A DNA stretch of 64,000 nt from Rhodospirillales bacterium. GTDB taxonomy: Bacteria; Pseudomonadota; Alphaproteobacteria; Rhodospirillales; Casp-alpha2. The notes under the pieces are model-generated. The model ran no database searches. It saw nothing but the letters and a program-made list of their open reading frames with translations, and was not told the DNA's origin. The position numbers and the translations under genes are program-made. Positions 36,688 to 45,458 of the stretch are shown piece after piece (positions within the stretch are counted from its first letter, which is position 1; the number at the start of each line of letters is the position of its first letter). The DNA is taken from assembly GCA_018662225.1 (NCBI GenBank), contig JABJGO010000066.1:124001-188000 (forward strand), in the 5' to 3' direction.

Positions 36688-37599
36688 ATGCCGGAAATCA
36701 TGAAAGGCGTTAACGCCGCTGTACTAACGCCCATGAACAAAGACCTCACACCCGATCTGGGCCGCATGGCCGATCATTGCCGGTGGTTGCTGGATAACGG
36801 CTGCGACGGGCTCGGCATTCTGGGCACATCGGGCGAGGCTCAATCGTTCAGCGTGCGAGAGCGCATGGCAATTCTGGAAGGCATGGAAAAGGCCGGCATC
36901 CCCATGTCAAAAGCCATGCCGGGGACGGGCGCAGCGGCCTATGTGGATACAACCGAACTGACCCGTCACGCGGTTGATTTGGGCGCGAGCGGCACGCTGG
37001 TTTTGCCACCATTCTATCTGAAAGGCGTTTCGGACGACGGCATTTTTGCCGCCTTCGATAAAATCATCGAGGGTGTGGGCTCATCCGATCTTCGTATTTA
37101 TCTGTATCATTTCCCGCAAATGTCCGGTGTGCCGCTTAGCCTCGATCTGGTTGAGCGACTGGCGGCGGCCTTCCCCAACATCGTGGTTGGTGCCAAGGAC
37201 AGTTCCGGCGATGTGTCCAATATGTTAGGCATGGTGAAGATTCCCGGCTTTGCCGTGTTCCCCGGCTCCGAAGCGGCGTTTCTGGAAGTCCTGCAAGCCG
37301 GTGGTGCCGGGTGCATCACGGCGGGTAGCAACCTGTGCATGGAAATGTGCCAACGGCTCTATACGGCGTGGACGACGCGCGGTGAAGTGGATGAAGAGGC
37401 CCAAAGAATTATTGTGGGCGTGCGTAACGTCATCAGCAGCTATCCCCTGTGGCCCGGTCTGAAAGCCCTGATGGCGCGTCATTCCGGGCATTCGGATTGG
37501 GAGAATATTCGTCCTACGTTGATGCCTTTGGACGATGCTTCGCGAGCTGAAATATACGCTGCCTTTGATGAAATTGGATATGAGATGCCGTCTCTGTAA
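36688..37599 (+). CDS. Dihydrodipicolinate synthase family aldolase
   Basis: A 303-residue (beta/alpha)8 class I aldolase or lyase of the DapA/NanA superfamily. The phosphate or carboxylate-binding loop is GILGTSGEAQSF, and the Schiff-base lysine lies in VVGAKDSSGD. The tyrosine region is YLYHFPQMSG rather than the YNxPxRT of true DapA, so the substrate may be another 2-keto acid; I do not call it dapA. ATG 36688 is preferred over 36673 because AAGGA lies seven bases upstream. The stop overlaps the next gene's ATG (TAATG). Confidence 0.88.
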   Translation: MPEIMKGVNAAVLTPMNKDLTPDLGRMADHCRWLLDNGCDGLGILGTSGEAQSFSVRERMAILEGMEKAGIPMSKAMPGTGAAAYVDTTELTRHAVDLGASGTLVLPPFYLKGVSDDGIFAAFDKIIEGVGSSDLRIYLYHFPQMSGVPLSLDLVERLAAAFPNIVVGAKDSSGDVSNMLGMVKIPGFAVFPGSEAAFLEVLQAGGAGCITAGSNLCMEMCQRLYTAWTTRGEVDEEAQRIIVGVRNVISSYPLWPGLKALMARHSGHSDWENIRPTLMPLDDASRAEIYAAFDEIGYEMPSL

Positions 37600-38324
37600 T
37601 GTCTCTTTTCGGTACTCGAAAAAAAGCACAGCCAGAAATCGCGACCATTGTCGTTGATGGCCGTGATATTGCGGTTACCCTGAAACGCAACGCGCGCGCT
37701 CGGCAGATGATTCTCAGGCCCGACCCATCCGGCAATGGGGCTACCGTCACGTTGCCGCCCGGTGCCAGCGCGGCCAGCGGCATTGCCTTTGCCGAAGAAC
37801 GTGCCTTGTGGTTGGCGCAACAATTCCTTCGCTATGACGAAACCGTCCCTTTTGAAGAAGGTGCATTTATTCCATATCTGGGCGTTGATCATGAAATCCG
37901 GCAATCGGCTGCGCGCCGTGGTTCGGTCGTTCAGGATGAAGGTGTGCTGTATGTTTCAGGTCAACCCGAACATCTGGCCCGTCGCCTGACCGATTGGATG
38001 AAGGCTCAGGCGCGCCAGGCCATCACCGATCTGGCTGATGAAAAGCTGACGGTGTTGGATGTTAAACGCGGTCGCATCAGCATCCGCGACACCCGGTCCC
38101 GGTGGGGATCGTGTTCATCCACCGGCGCGTTGAATTTCTCCTGGCGACTGGTGATGGCGCCTGAATGGGTGCTGGATTACGTGGTCGCGCACGAAGTCGC
38201 CCATCTGGTGGAACATAACCATAGCCCGGCGTTCTGGGCGGTGGTGGATATAGTGACGGATCATACCAGGCCCGCCAAAAAGTGGCTGACGGATAATGGC
38301 GGCCAACTGCATCGATACGGCTAA
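37599..38324 (+). CDS. YgjP-like (M48/DUF45) metal-dependent hydrolase
   Basis: A 241-residue protein of the YgjP/SprT-like family. The zinc motif is VVAHEVAHLVEHNHSPAFW (HEVAH with a third ligand after), preceded by RDTRSRWGSCSSTGALNFSW, which is the family signature. Peptidase activity is inferred from the motif. It is translationally coupled to the aldolase gene by a one-base overlap. Confidence 0.9.
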   Translation: MSLFGTRKKAQPEIATIVVDGRDIAVTLKRNARARQMILRPDPSGNGATVTLPPGASAASGIAFAEERALWLAQQFLRYDETVPFEEGAFIPYLGVDHEIRQSAARRGSVVQDEGVLYVSGQPEHLARRLTDWMKAQARQAITDLADEKLTVLDVKRGRISIRDTRSRWGSCSSTGALNFSWRLVMAPEWVLDYVVAHEVAHLVEHNHSPAFWAVVDIVTDHTRPAKKWLTDNGGQLHRYG

Positions 38325-38381
38325 TTAATTTGGCCGCAATCTTCGGATAGAATAGTTCCTTGCAGCGAGTATCATGCGCAC

Positions 38382-39446
38382 ATGACAAATTCACAGATAC
38401 ATAGCGATGATGATCGATGGGAACGGTTCGTTTCCCGTGATGCCTCGGCCGATGGTGTATTTTTCACCGGCGTGTCGACCACGGGCATCTATTGCCGCCC
38501 ATCATGCCCGGCCCGCAAACCGAAGCGTGAGAACGTGCGGTTTTATGATGCTATCGAGGCCGCCGAACACGATGGTTTTCGCGCCTGCCTTCGGTGCAAG
38601 CCGGATGCGCTGCAATCCACATCACCGGATCAGGATATGATCCACAACGTCTGTGCGTTGATATCGGATGTGGATACGCACCTGCCCACATTGGAAGAAT
38701 TATCCGAGGCCACCGGTGTCAGCCCGTCGCATCTGCAACGTAAATTCAAGGCCATCATGGGCGTATCACCACGCGCCTATGCCGACGAGAAACGGCGTGA
38801 GCGGTTTCGCGGCATGTTGCGGGATGGCGAAGACGTCACCGGGGCCATGTATGGCGCCGGGTATGGATCATCCAGCCGGTTATATGAACAAGCGGGTAGC
38901 TGGCTTGGCATGACGCCCGCCAGCTTTGCCAAAGGTGGAAAAGGAGCCGTTATGCATTACACCACAACCGATACCCCATTGGGTCGCATGATCGTGGCCG
39001 CAACCGACCGCGGTATATCGTTTTTGGGCTTTGGTGACGACGACGATATGCTCATATCCGAACTGTACTCAGATTTCCCAGCCGCTGATATTTCACCGGA
39101 TGAGAAAGGCCTGAGAGATTGCGTGGACACCATCGTGCAGAACTTTAACAGCCACACGACACAGGTTGGCCTGCCACTGGATGTGCGGGGCACAGCATTT
39201 CAGGCTCAAGTCTGGCAAGCCCTGCGTGATATTCCACCGGGCGAGACCCTGACGTATGGCGAAATCGCGGCTCGGATTGGTAAGCCCAAGGCCGCGCGCG
39301 CGGTGGGCCGGGCCTGTGCCACAAACCCGGTATCGCTGATCGTGCCCTGCCACCGGGCGGTGGGATCAAACGGATCGCTGACCGGGTATCGGTGGGGTGT
39401 CTCGCGTAAACGGACGTTACTGGACCGGGAAAAGCCCCGCAAATAG
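38382..39446 (+). CDS. ada: Ada: O6-methylguanine-DNA methyltransferase and transcriptional activator
   Basis: A 354-residue DNA-alkylation repair protein with its full domain set. Residues 15-85 hold the N-terminal Ada domain whose four cysteines (GIYCRPSCPAR ... ACLRCKPD) bind zinc and take up methyl groups from phosphotriesters. An AraC-type helix-turn-helix region follows (GVSPSHLQRKFKAIMGVSPRAYA), then the C-terminal methyltransferase with the active-site VPCHR in LIVPCHRAVGSNG. Methylated Ada normally activates its own promoter; I see no Ada box that I can support in the 57 bp upstream. Confidence 0.95.
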   Translation: MTNSQIHSDDDRWERFVSRDASADGVFFTGVSTTGIYCRPSCPARKPKRENVRFYDAIEAAEHDGFRACLRCKPDALQSTSPDQDMIHNVCALISDVDTHLPTLEELSEATGVSPSHLQRKFKAIMGVSPRAYADEKRRERFRGMLRDGEDVTGAMYGAGYGSSSRLYEQAGSWLGMTPASFAKGGKGAVMHYTTTDTPLGRMIVAATDRGISFLGFGDDDDMLISELYSDFPAADISPDEKGLRDCVDTIVQNFNSHTTQVGLPLDVRGTAFQAQVWQALRDIPPGETLTYGEIAARIGKPKAARAVGRACATNPVSLIVPCHRAVGSNGSLTGYRWGVSRKRTLLDREKPRK

Positions 39447-39533
39447 CTGGCCCTATTTACCCCGGATCATTTTGTTCATGCATACGTTGCTCAATAAGGC
39501 GACATCCGGCATGATTTAGGGTAGGGATGAAAC

Positions 39534-39959
39534 ATGGATATTTCTCATCAGGCACAGCACACCCTACAGCTGGAAACCAACGGCCAGGGTTTGTACGAAA
39601 TCACCGATCAGATCGTCGCATGGGCATCCGGTCAAGGTGCTGAAACAGGCATGCTGACGGTTTATTGCCGCCATACCAGCGCATCACTGACCATTCAGGA
39701 AAATGCCGATCCGGATGTGTGTTTCGACCTAAACACCTTTTTTTCAACGCTGGTCAGCGAGGACCCGTCCCGATATCGCCACACCGCCGAAGGCCCCGAT
39801 GATATGCCCGCCCATATTCGTTCGGCCCTGACGGATACCAGCCTCAGCATCCCGGTGGTGGAGGGGCGCCCCGGTTTGGGCACGTGGCAGGGTATTTATC
39901 TGTTTGAGCATCGCGCCCGGCCACACCGGCGCAGTATTATTTTGCACATGTTGTGGTGA
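39534..39959 (+). CDS. YjbQ (UPF0047) family protein
   Basis: A 141-residue protein of the YjbQ family, whose members have been described as having weak thiamine-phosphate synthase-like activity. It shows VYCRHTSASLTIQENADPDV, then the C-terminal HIRSALTDTSLSIPV and GTWQGIYLFEHRARPHRR, the three conserved blocks with three histidines for metal. The gene overlaps nothing and is followed by the dehydratase gene with 58 bp between. ATG 39534 has GGATGA upstream but no strong Shine-Dalgarno site. Confidence 0.9.
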   Translation: MDISHQAQHTLQLETNGQGLYEITDQIVAWASGQGAETGMLTVYCRHTSASLTIQENADPDVCFDLNTFFSTLVSEDPSRYRHTAEGPDDMPAHIRSALTDTSLSIPVVEGRPGLGTWQGIYLFEHRARPHRRSIILHMLW

Positions 39960-40017
39960 GCCTCTAGATTTCCTACACACATACTCAACACACTCACTTT
40001 CAGGGCCTTATCGTTCC

Positions 40018-41007
40018 ATGAGTAACGCACCCACAATCGAAAAAATCCAAGACGCCGCAAAACGTATCGAAGGTCATGCGGTCCGCACCCCTCTCATCAA
40101 CTATCCCTTACCGGACAGCCCGGAAGGCGCACGCCTGTTTATCAAGCCTGAAACTCTGCAACGCACCGGATCGTTCAAGTTTCGCGGTGCCTATACCAAG
40201 ATTTCGCGCCTGTCCCCTGATGAACGCGCGGGCGGCGTGGTGGCTTTTTCTTCAGGCAATCATGCGCAAGGGGTGGCGGCTGCGGCTGGTTTGCACGGCA
40301 TCAAATCAACCATCGTTATGCCCAAGGATGCGCCTGCCATAAAAATTGCCAATACCAGAGCACTGGGTGCCGAGGTGGTTCTTTATGATCGATATAGCGA
40401 AGACCGCGAGGCCATCGGCCAAAAGATCAGCGACGATACAGGGGCCATTCTGGTTCGACCGTTCGATGATCCCGATATTATTTCCGGTCAGGCCACGGCG
40501 GCCCTTGAGATCGTTCAGGACATTCAGGCCATGGGCTTAGGTCTGGATATTATGATCGTCCCCTGTGGTGGTGGCGGCCTGTTGGCGGGAACGGCATTGG
40601 CTGTATCCAACCTGTCACCGAAAACCGAAATCTGGGGCGTGGAGCCCGAAGGTTTTGATGACACCCTGCAATATTTCAAAACGGGCGAGCGGGTTGGTAA
40701 CGACCCCGCTGCGCGCACTATTTGCGATGCGCTGTCATCGCCCTTACCGGGCGAGCTTACGTTTAGTATCAACAAAGATCTGGTCGCCGGGTTTGCCAGC
40801 GTCACGGATGACGAGGCTGGCATGGCCATGCGTGAAGCTTTTACCAAACTGAAACTGGTGGTTGAGCCGGGCGGCGCGGTTGCATTGGCCGCAGTTTTAG
40901 CGGGGAAAATTGATACAGCGGGAAAAACGGTGGCCGTGATCTGTTCCGGTGGTAACGTTGATCCTGATCTTTACGCCGGAATTATTACTGGCGGATCATC
41001 CGACTGA
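40018..41007 (+). CDS. Threonine/serine dehydratase, PLP-dependent
   Basis: A 329-residue fold-type II PLP enzyme that deaminates threonine or serine to the 2-keto acid. The cofactor lysine is in RTGSFKFRGAYTK near residue 56, followed by VAFSSGNHAQGVA and the phosphate-binding loop VPCGGGGLLAGTAL; SGGNVD is near the C-terminus. There is no ACT regulatory domain, so it resembles TdcB-type, serine/threonine dehydratase or serine racemase-like enzymes, rather than biosynthetic IlvA. ATG 40018 fits the family's beginning; an earlier in-frame start at 39904 lies within yjbQ. Confidence 0.9.
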   Translation: MSNAPTIEKIQDAAKRIEGHAVRTPLINYPLPDSPEGARLFIKPETLQRTGSFKFRGAYTKISRLSPDERAGGVVAFSSGNHAQGVAAAAGLHGIKSTIVMPKDAPAIKIANTRALGAEVVLYDRYSEDREAIGQKISDDTGAILVRPFDDPDIISGQATAALEIVQDIQAMGLGLDIMIVPCGGGGLLAGTALAVSNLSPKTEIWGVEPEGFDDTLQYFKTGERVGNDPAARTICDALSSPLPGELTFSINKDLVAGFASVTDDEAGMAMREAFTKLKLVVEPGGAVALAAVLAGKIDTAGKTVAVICSGGNVDPDLYAGIITGGSSD

Positions 41008-41023
41008 TACATGAGGAACACGA

Positions 41024-41509
41024 ATGACGATTGATACAAAAGAGCTCAGATTCGCCTTTGGTAATTTTGCCACCGGCATCACCATCGTGACCTCATTGGA
41101 TGCGGATGGTGAGCCGCTGGGCATCACGGCCAATTCTTTCAGTTCCGTATCCCTTGATCCGCCGTTGGTATTATTCAGTGTGGACCGCGGTGCCTATAGC
41201 CTTGAGGCGTTTCAGATATCACGTCGCTTTGCCATCAACATTCTTTCTACCGATCAGGAGGACATGTCCAACCGGTTCGCCAAGGCATCCGTTGACAAGT
41301 GGTCAGGCGTGGATTTTGAGACCTGGGAAACGGGCTGCCCTATTTTGACGGGATCGTTGGCCAGTTTCGATTGCCGTACGTGGCAGACATACGATGGTGG
41401 CGATCACGTCATATTTGTGGGCGAGGTCGAACAGATGTCGCTGAATACGGACCTGGAGCCACTGTTGTTTTTCCGGGGCCGGTACGATCGGGTATTGGGC
41501 AAAAGCTGA
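41024..41509 (+). CDS. Flavin reductase family protein
   Basis: A 161-residue FMN-binding flavin reductase-like protein, with FATGITIVTSLDADGEPLGITANSF (read in part) and SSVSLDPPLVLFSVDR near the N-terminus and GDHVIFVGEVEQM toward the end, the family's flavin-binding layout. Such proteins reduce flavin for partner monooxygenases or are FMN-binding reductases themselves. No monooxygenase partner is beside it. Its TGA stop overlaps the ATG of the transporter gene. Confidence 0.9.
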   Translation: MTIDTKELRFAFGNFATGITIVTSLDADGEPLGITANSFSSVSLDPPLVLFSVDRGAYSLEAFQISRRFAINILSTDQEDMSNRFAKASVDKWSGVDFETWETGCPILTGSLASFDCRTWQTYDGGDHVIFVGEVEQMSLNTDLEPLLFFRGRYDRVLGKS

Positions 41510-42651
41510 TGTCAGGCGCGATGTTGCAACGAAAGCTGTCGTTGTTCATCGCCGCGGGCTTGCTGGTTTGCATCACCCTACTATTCCAGGCTAACGCACG
41601 ATCCGCACAGCTGTTGATTCTTGGTCTGGCGCTCGGCATCACCCTTTATCATGCATCTTTCGGGTTCAGTGGCGCTTATCGGCGGTTCATTGTGGACCGA
41701 GACATGTCGGGTATCACGGCCCAGTTGATCATGCTGGCCGTGGCAATCATCGGATTTGCACTTCTGTTGTCTGAGGGGGACCTGCGCGGTGCTGTGGCCC
41801 CGGTGGGCATGGGCATGATCACCGGCGCATTCCTGTTTGGTATCGGCATGCAGGTGGCCGGTGGGTGCGCATCCGGCACGCTTTTTGCCGCTGGCGGCGG
41901 CAGCCTCCGCATGATGGTTGTTCTGGTCTTCTTCTGTGTGGGCGCATTTGTGGGCAGCTTGCACCTAAGCTGGTGGAAGGCCCTACCGGGCATAGGGTCT
42001 GTATCGTTCGGCCACTTGTGGGGCTGGCCTATTGCTGTGGCCGTACAGCTTGGCGCGCTGGGCATGATCTACATGGTTTTGCGCCGCATGGGTGGGTGGC
42101 ATGCACCCGACTTTCGAAATAGTGACGCTTCATTCAGCTGGAAAACGCTATGTCATGGCCCTTGGTCGTTGGTGAGCGCCGGTATTGCCCTGGCGTTGCT
42201 GAATGTAGCAACGCTGGTTACCGCCGGGCACCCATGGTCGGTGACGTGGGGTTATACATTGTGGGGGGCCAAGGCAGCCGTAATTATGGGATGGGAATCA
42301 TCCGGTTCTGATTTCTGGCAAGGTCGCTTTGGACAGGCGGCATTGGCACGCTCTATATTCCATGACTCCGTCAGTATTATGAATTTGGGCATTCTGGCCG
42401 GCGCGGCGCTGGCTGCTTCCATGGCGGGGCGATTGCAATTCAAGCTGATCCTAAGCTTTCCACAATTTTTGAGCGCTATGGCGGGCGGCCTAATTCTTGG
42501 TTACGGTGCCCGGCTGGCCTATGGTTGTAACATCGGTGCTTTTTTCAGCGGCGTTGCCTCGGGCAGCTTGCATGGTTGGGTATGGATCATGGCGGCGGCG
42601 CTGGGCAATATTGCGACCATTCGGGCTATGCGACACTTCACAACTAAATGA
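41509..42651 (+). CDS. YeeE/YedE family sulfur-compound transporter (TsuA-like)
   Basis: A 380-residue membrane protein with about ten hydrophobic segments. Two inverted half-repeats carry the conserved cysteines expected of the thiosulfate transporter TsuA: QVAGGCASGTLFAAGG in the first half and ARLAYGCNIGAFFSGVASGSLHG in the second. The family moves thiosulfate or other sulfur compounds across the inner membrane. ATG 41509 is chosen because it overlaps the stop of the flavin reductase and the longer open frame upstream is in that gene. The adjacency to the cysteine-rich protein downstream is worth noting but not proof of a link. Confidence 0.88.
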   Translation: MSGAMLQRKLSLFIAAGLLVCITLLFQANARSAQLLILGLALGITLYHASFGFSGAYRRFIVDRDMSGITAQLIMLAVAIIGFALLLSEGDLRGAVAPVGMGMITGAFLFGIGMQVAGGCASGTLFAAGGGSLRMMVVLVFFCVGAFVGSLHLSWWKALPGIGSVSFGHLWGWPIAVAVQLGALGMIYMVLRRMGGWHAPDFRNSDASFSWKTLCHGPWSLVSAGIALALLNVATLVTAGHPWSVTWGYTLWGAKAAVIMGWESSGSDFWQGRFGQAALARSIFHDSVSIMNLGILAGAALAASMAGRLQFKLILSFPQFLSAMAGGLILGYGARLAYGCNIGAFFSGVASGSLHGWVWIMAAALGNIATIRAMRHFTTK

Positions 42652-42710
42652 TTTGCGGTTGAACGCGCGTCTTTCTAGGGTCTGTGCCATCACTGAAAGA
42701 GGCATTTTCC

Positions 42711-43184
42711 ATGACTGTATTTTCGTTCGCACGTTTTCTTATCGTCGCCGTTGTCATTCTGATGACAGGCACACCAACGTTTGCCGCCGAGGTGGTGACG
42801 CTGACCCAGACACCTTGCCAGTTTTTAGAACCAGAAGGTGGCGATCAGCATTTTACCTCAACTAAAAAAGCGGATTGTGTAGCCGAAAATTTGGTCAGCG
42901 GTACGGCCCGCCTTGCCGAGGCCACCACCTTGACCCTGGTAGCCGGCGATTACATTTTCCGGGTCACCAACCAGACCGTGCCTTATGCATTGGGGTTCTG
43001 GTTACGTGAAGCCGACTATGATTGGAAAAATCCTCTTCATAAATTAACCAAGACCAGTATTTCTGGTGGTGGTTTATCGACAGGTGCCACTAAGGATTAT
43101 GCCGTCACGCTGGAACCTGGTGAATATGTGTATTCCTGTCCGCTCAATACCACGCCGGATTACAAGCTTGTGGTTACGGACTAA
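42711..43184 (+). CDS. Exported cupredoxin-like protein lacking obvious copper ligands
   Basis: A 157-residue protein with a signal peptide ending near TFAA (residue 25). The rest is beta-rich, with TLTLVAGDYIFRVTNQTV, and ends EPGEYVYSCPLNTTPDYKLVVTD-like (read in pieces), the layout of a small cupredoxin or methanobactin-type exported domain. A cysteine is kept in the loop where cupredoxins have their CxxxH ligands, but neither histidine nor methionine is at the ligand places that I can find. ATG 42711 has AGAGG nine bases upstream. It stands between the YeeE/YedE gene and the convergent FGE-like gene. Confidence 0.65.
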   Translation: MTVFSFARFLIVAVVILMTGTPTFAAEVVTLTQTPCQFLEPEGGDQHFTSTKKADCVAENLVSGTARLAEATTLTLVAGDYIFRVTNQTVPYALGFWLREADYDWKNPLHKLTKTSISGGGLSTGATKDYAVTLEPGEYVYSCPLNTTPDYKLVVTD

Positions 43185-44047
43185 AGATTCTCAAGAACCA
43201 GCCGGAACCCGATCAGGATATGTTTCAGGCCTTGTGGTCGGGTATGGCGGGCGGCGGGGCGACAGATACCGCACCCCTTGTCATCCCACGAGCCCCCTTT
43301 AACCACGTAGCGTCCGGCGGTGTAGGTGGATGATGTCCACTCAAACACCTGTCCGGCGGCATCGCGCACGCCAAACGGGCTTTCGCCACCGGGGTAGCTA
43401 TCTATGGGCACCGTATCAAACGGCCCCATGTCGTGACTGTTCAGGTATTCAGGCTCGAATGTGTTGCCCCATGGAAACCACCGGGCGTCCGTGCCCCGCG
43501 CGGCTTTCTCCCATTCTTCTTCGGTTGGTAGCCGCCAAAGCTGATCGGTTGCCGATGATAACCAGCGGGCATAGGCCATGGCATCGTTTAAGGACACCAG
43601 CACAACCGGGTGGTTTTCTCGTCCCTGGGGGTAATTGCCATCCGGTGTCCAAGCGTGGCGACGGGTGCGCTCATAGGGATGGATGAGGCCATAACCTCTC
43701 CAGACAGTATCGCTAACATCTGGTGGTTGGTGCTTTGTAGCGTGAATGAAGGCAGCGTATTCCCTGTTGGTGATCAGGTTCCTTGTGATCCGGTACGCGG
43801 GCAATCGAATTTCTTTGGGGGCGCGTTCGTTCTCATACCACCGCTGATCCCGGGTACGACTGTGACCATAGGCCGTTTCGTCTAATCGGTATGCAGCTTC
43901 GCGTTCCGCCGGCGAAGACCCGGTCCAATAGGGACCTTCCGGTATATGAATCGTGATGTTTGTTGTGATGTCTTGGGCATGGACAAGGCGAACGCCTAAC
44001 CACAGAGAGATACCAATAATGATGCAAACGTTCGCCAGTGTTTTCAT
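43181..44047 (-). CDS. Secreted formylglycine-generating-enzyme-like (SUMF1-family) protein
   Basis: A 288-residue protein with a signal peptide (MKTLANVCIIIGISLWLG, cleavage near VHAQ). The FGE-sulfatase domain shows ITRNLITNREYAAFI, HPVVLVSLNDAMAYARWLS, LWRLPTEEEWEKAARG, RWFPWGN, GQVFEWTSS and the terminal GGSWDDKGCGICRPAARH. True FGEs bind copper through two cysteines at fixed spacing after GGS; here the cysteines are in a CGIC arrangement instead, so formylglycine formation is uncertain. ATG 44047 is required by the signal peptide. It is divergent from the Cys-rich P460 gene, sharing a 173 bp control region. Confidence 0.85.
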   Translation of the reverse strand: MKTLANVCIIIGISLWLGVRLVHAQDITTNITIHIPEGPYWTGSSPAEREAAYRLDETAYGHSRTRDQRWYENERAPKEIRLPAYRITRNLITNREYAAFIHATKHQPPDVSDTVWRGYGLIHPYERTRRHAWTPDGNYPQGRENHPVVLVSLNDAMAYARWLSSATDQLWRLPTEEEWEKAARGTDARWFPWGNTFEPEYLNSHDMGPFDTVPIDSYPGGESPFGVRDAAGQVFEWTSSTYTAGRYVVKGGSWDDKGCGICRPAARHTRPQGLKHILIGFRLVLENL

Positions 44048-44090
44048 AGCCGCACTATAGCGGTGTTTTGGGGGCCTCACTACTGCATCA

Positions 44091-44100
44091 CACATATGTG
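44091..44100. promoter_or_regulatory. CACATATGTG palindrome in the FGE-like / Cys-rich divergent region
   Basis: A perfect 10-base palindrome, CACATATGTG, 43 bases upstream of the FGE-like start and 120 bases upstream of the Cys-rich gene's GTG. It could be an operator for both genes. Chance occurrence of a 10-base palindrome in 173 bp is not negligible, so support is modest. Confidence 0.3.
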
Positions 44101-44220
44101 AAAGCTGTTGACTGGAGGGAGTGCGCCTAATCTGCAACCTTGCTCACATCAGGGTTCAAGGGGGTAACGCGCGAGGCGTTCCATCGACCCGTTCATAGAG
44201 TTCGAAAAGGAGGCCCCGTT

Positions 44221-45450
44221 GTGAGGTCTATTAAACGCAAACTTTTAGCCACGACGTTCATACCCGTATTTATCGGCGCGGGATTTGTTGTTGGTGGTGC
44301 GATGGCCACGGGGTCCGCGCATGCTGCGGCAGCTCCCATTGCTGAAGACGGCTTGTTGCCCATGGCAAAGCCCCGTACAGCAACGCAGGCTGCAGCCTGT
44401 AGTCCCTGCAATCCCTGTAATCCCTGTGGCACCTGTAACCCATGTGGAGCCTGTAGCCCTTGTAACCCCTGTAATCCATGCGGTGGTTGTAGCCCCTGCA
44501 ATCCGTGCACTGGTGATTCCGGCATGATTCAGCTGGCGGCAGCTTGCAACCCATGCAACCCATGCGGTGCGTGCAGCCCATGCAATCCCTGTGCGGCCGC
44601 AAGCTGCAATCCGTGCAGCCCTTGTGGTGCGTGTAGCCCGTGTAACCCCTGTGCCGCTGGTGGGTGTAATCCATGTAATCCTTGCGCAGCTGGTGGATGC
44701 AATCCCTGTAACCCTTGCGCAGCCGGTGGATGTAACCCGTGTAACCCCTGTGCAGCTGGCGCTTGCAACCCGTGCAATCCTTGCGCCGCGTCTGCCGGAT
44801 CAATGTCCAGCAAATGCCTTGTGCCGGGCCTGGGCGGATGTAATCCGTGCAATCCATGTGCGGCGGCAAGTTGCAACCCGTGTAATCCCTGTGCAGCAGC
44901 CTGTGGCGCATGTAACCCCTGTAACCCCTGTGGTGCCGGTGGCGATGTTGCTGAACTGAACCCCTGTCAGGCCGCGGTTGTTTATGAATGTCTGCGCGCT
45001 GAAATGGCGGCGGCTTATGCCAAGTCCGGTTGGAACTCTGTGAAAGGCTATCAGGGCTGGTTGAATATCGCCAATGCACCCTACCAGTCGGGCACCCATG
45101 GTGGACGCTACGTGAATAACTACGCTGATTCCCATGGCGACTATCGATACGCCAAGTATGAGGATGCCGGTGTTATGCCGCTGGGCTCCACATTGGCGAA
45201 AGACAGCTTCGTGGTCAAAGCCAGCGGAAAGGTCGCTATCGGGCCATTGTTTGTGATGGAGAAAATGGCGTCCGGATTTAGTGCGGATTCCGGTGATTGG
45301 CGATATACGCTCATCATGCCCAATGGCAAGGTGGTTGGAACCACCAATGGCAAGAACTCGAAAGCTGTGGCCTTCTGTAACGATTGCCACTCGGCGGTCG
45401 CAGAAGATCAGGATTATATGATGCTGCTGCCTGACGAATACAGACAGTAA
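44221..45450 (+). CDS. Exported CNPCNPC-repeat protein fused to a cytochrome P460-like domain
   Basis: A 409-residue protein in three parts. A signal peptide (to about residue 35, SAHA) is followed by a Cys-rich region at about 60-239 holding some 48 cysteines in triplets such as CSPCNPC, CGTCNPC and [11 protein letters not shown]. From about 255 a cytochrome P460-like domain follows: [28 protein letters not shown], and a CNDCH haem-attachment motif near the end. P460 proteins bind a c-type haem crosslinked to lysine and oxidise hydroxylamine or handle NO. GTG 44221 has AAAGGAGG seven bases upstream. The repeats are not from a simple DNA tandem array; they vary in synonymous bases, suggesting selection on the protein. 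Cysteines probably bind metal or form disulfides; function unknown. Confidence 0.85.
   Translation: MRSIKRKLLATTFIPVFIGAGFVVGGAMATGSAHAAAAPIAEDGLLPMAKPRTATQAAACSPCNPCNPCGTCNPCGACSPCNPCNPCGGCSPCNPCTGDSGMIQLAAACNPCNPCGACSPCNPCAAASCNPCSPCGACSPCNPCAAGGCNPCNPCAAGGCNPCNPCAAGGCNPCNPCAAGACNPCNPCAASAGSMSSKCLVPGLGGCNPCNPCAAASCNPCNPCAAACGACNPCNPCGAGGDVAELNPCQAAVVYECLRAEMAAAYAKSGWNSVKGYQGWLNIANAPYQSGTHGGRYVNNYADSHGDYRYAKYEDAGVMPLGSTLAKDSFVVKASGKVAIGPLFVMEKMASGFSADSGDWRYTLIMPNGKVVGTTNGKNSKAVAFCNDCHSAVAEDQDYMMLLPDEYRQ
44398..44940 (+). repeat. Imperfect repeats encoding CNPCNPC units
   Basis: Nucleotide repeats of about 33 bases (for example TGTAATCCATGTAATCCTTG) encode [11 protein letters not shown]-type units; four near-identical units lie at about 44668-44790. 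The copies differ mostly at third codon positions, so they have diverged as codons while the protein is kept. Unit numbers could vary between strains by slippage or recombination. Confidence 0.8.
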
Positions 45451-45458
45451 AACTCTCC

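Noticed and set aside
44270-45079. Long open frames on the minus strand and other frames across the Cys-repeat gene
   Set aside because: They arise from the repetitive CNPC codons and have no ribosome sites or family features.
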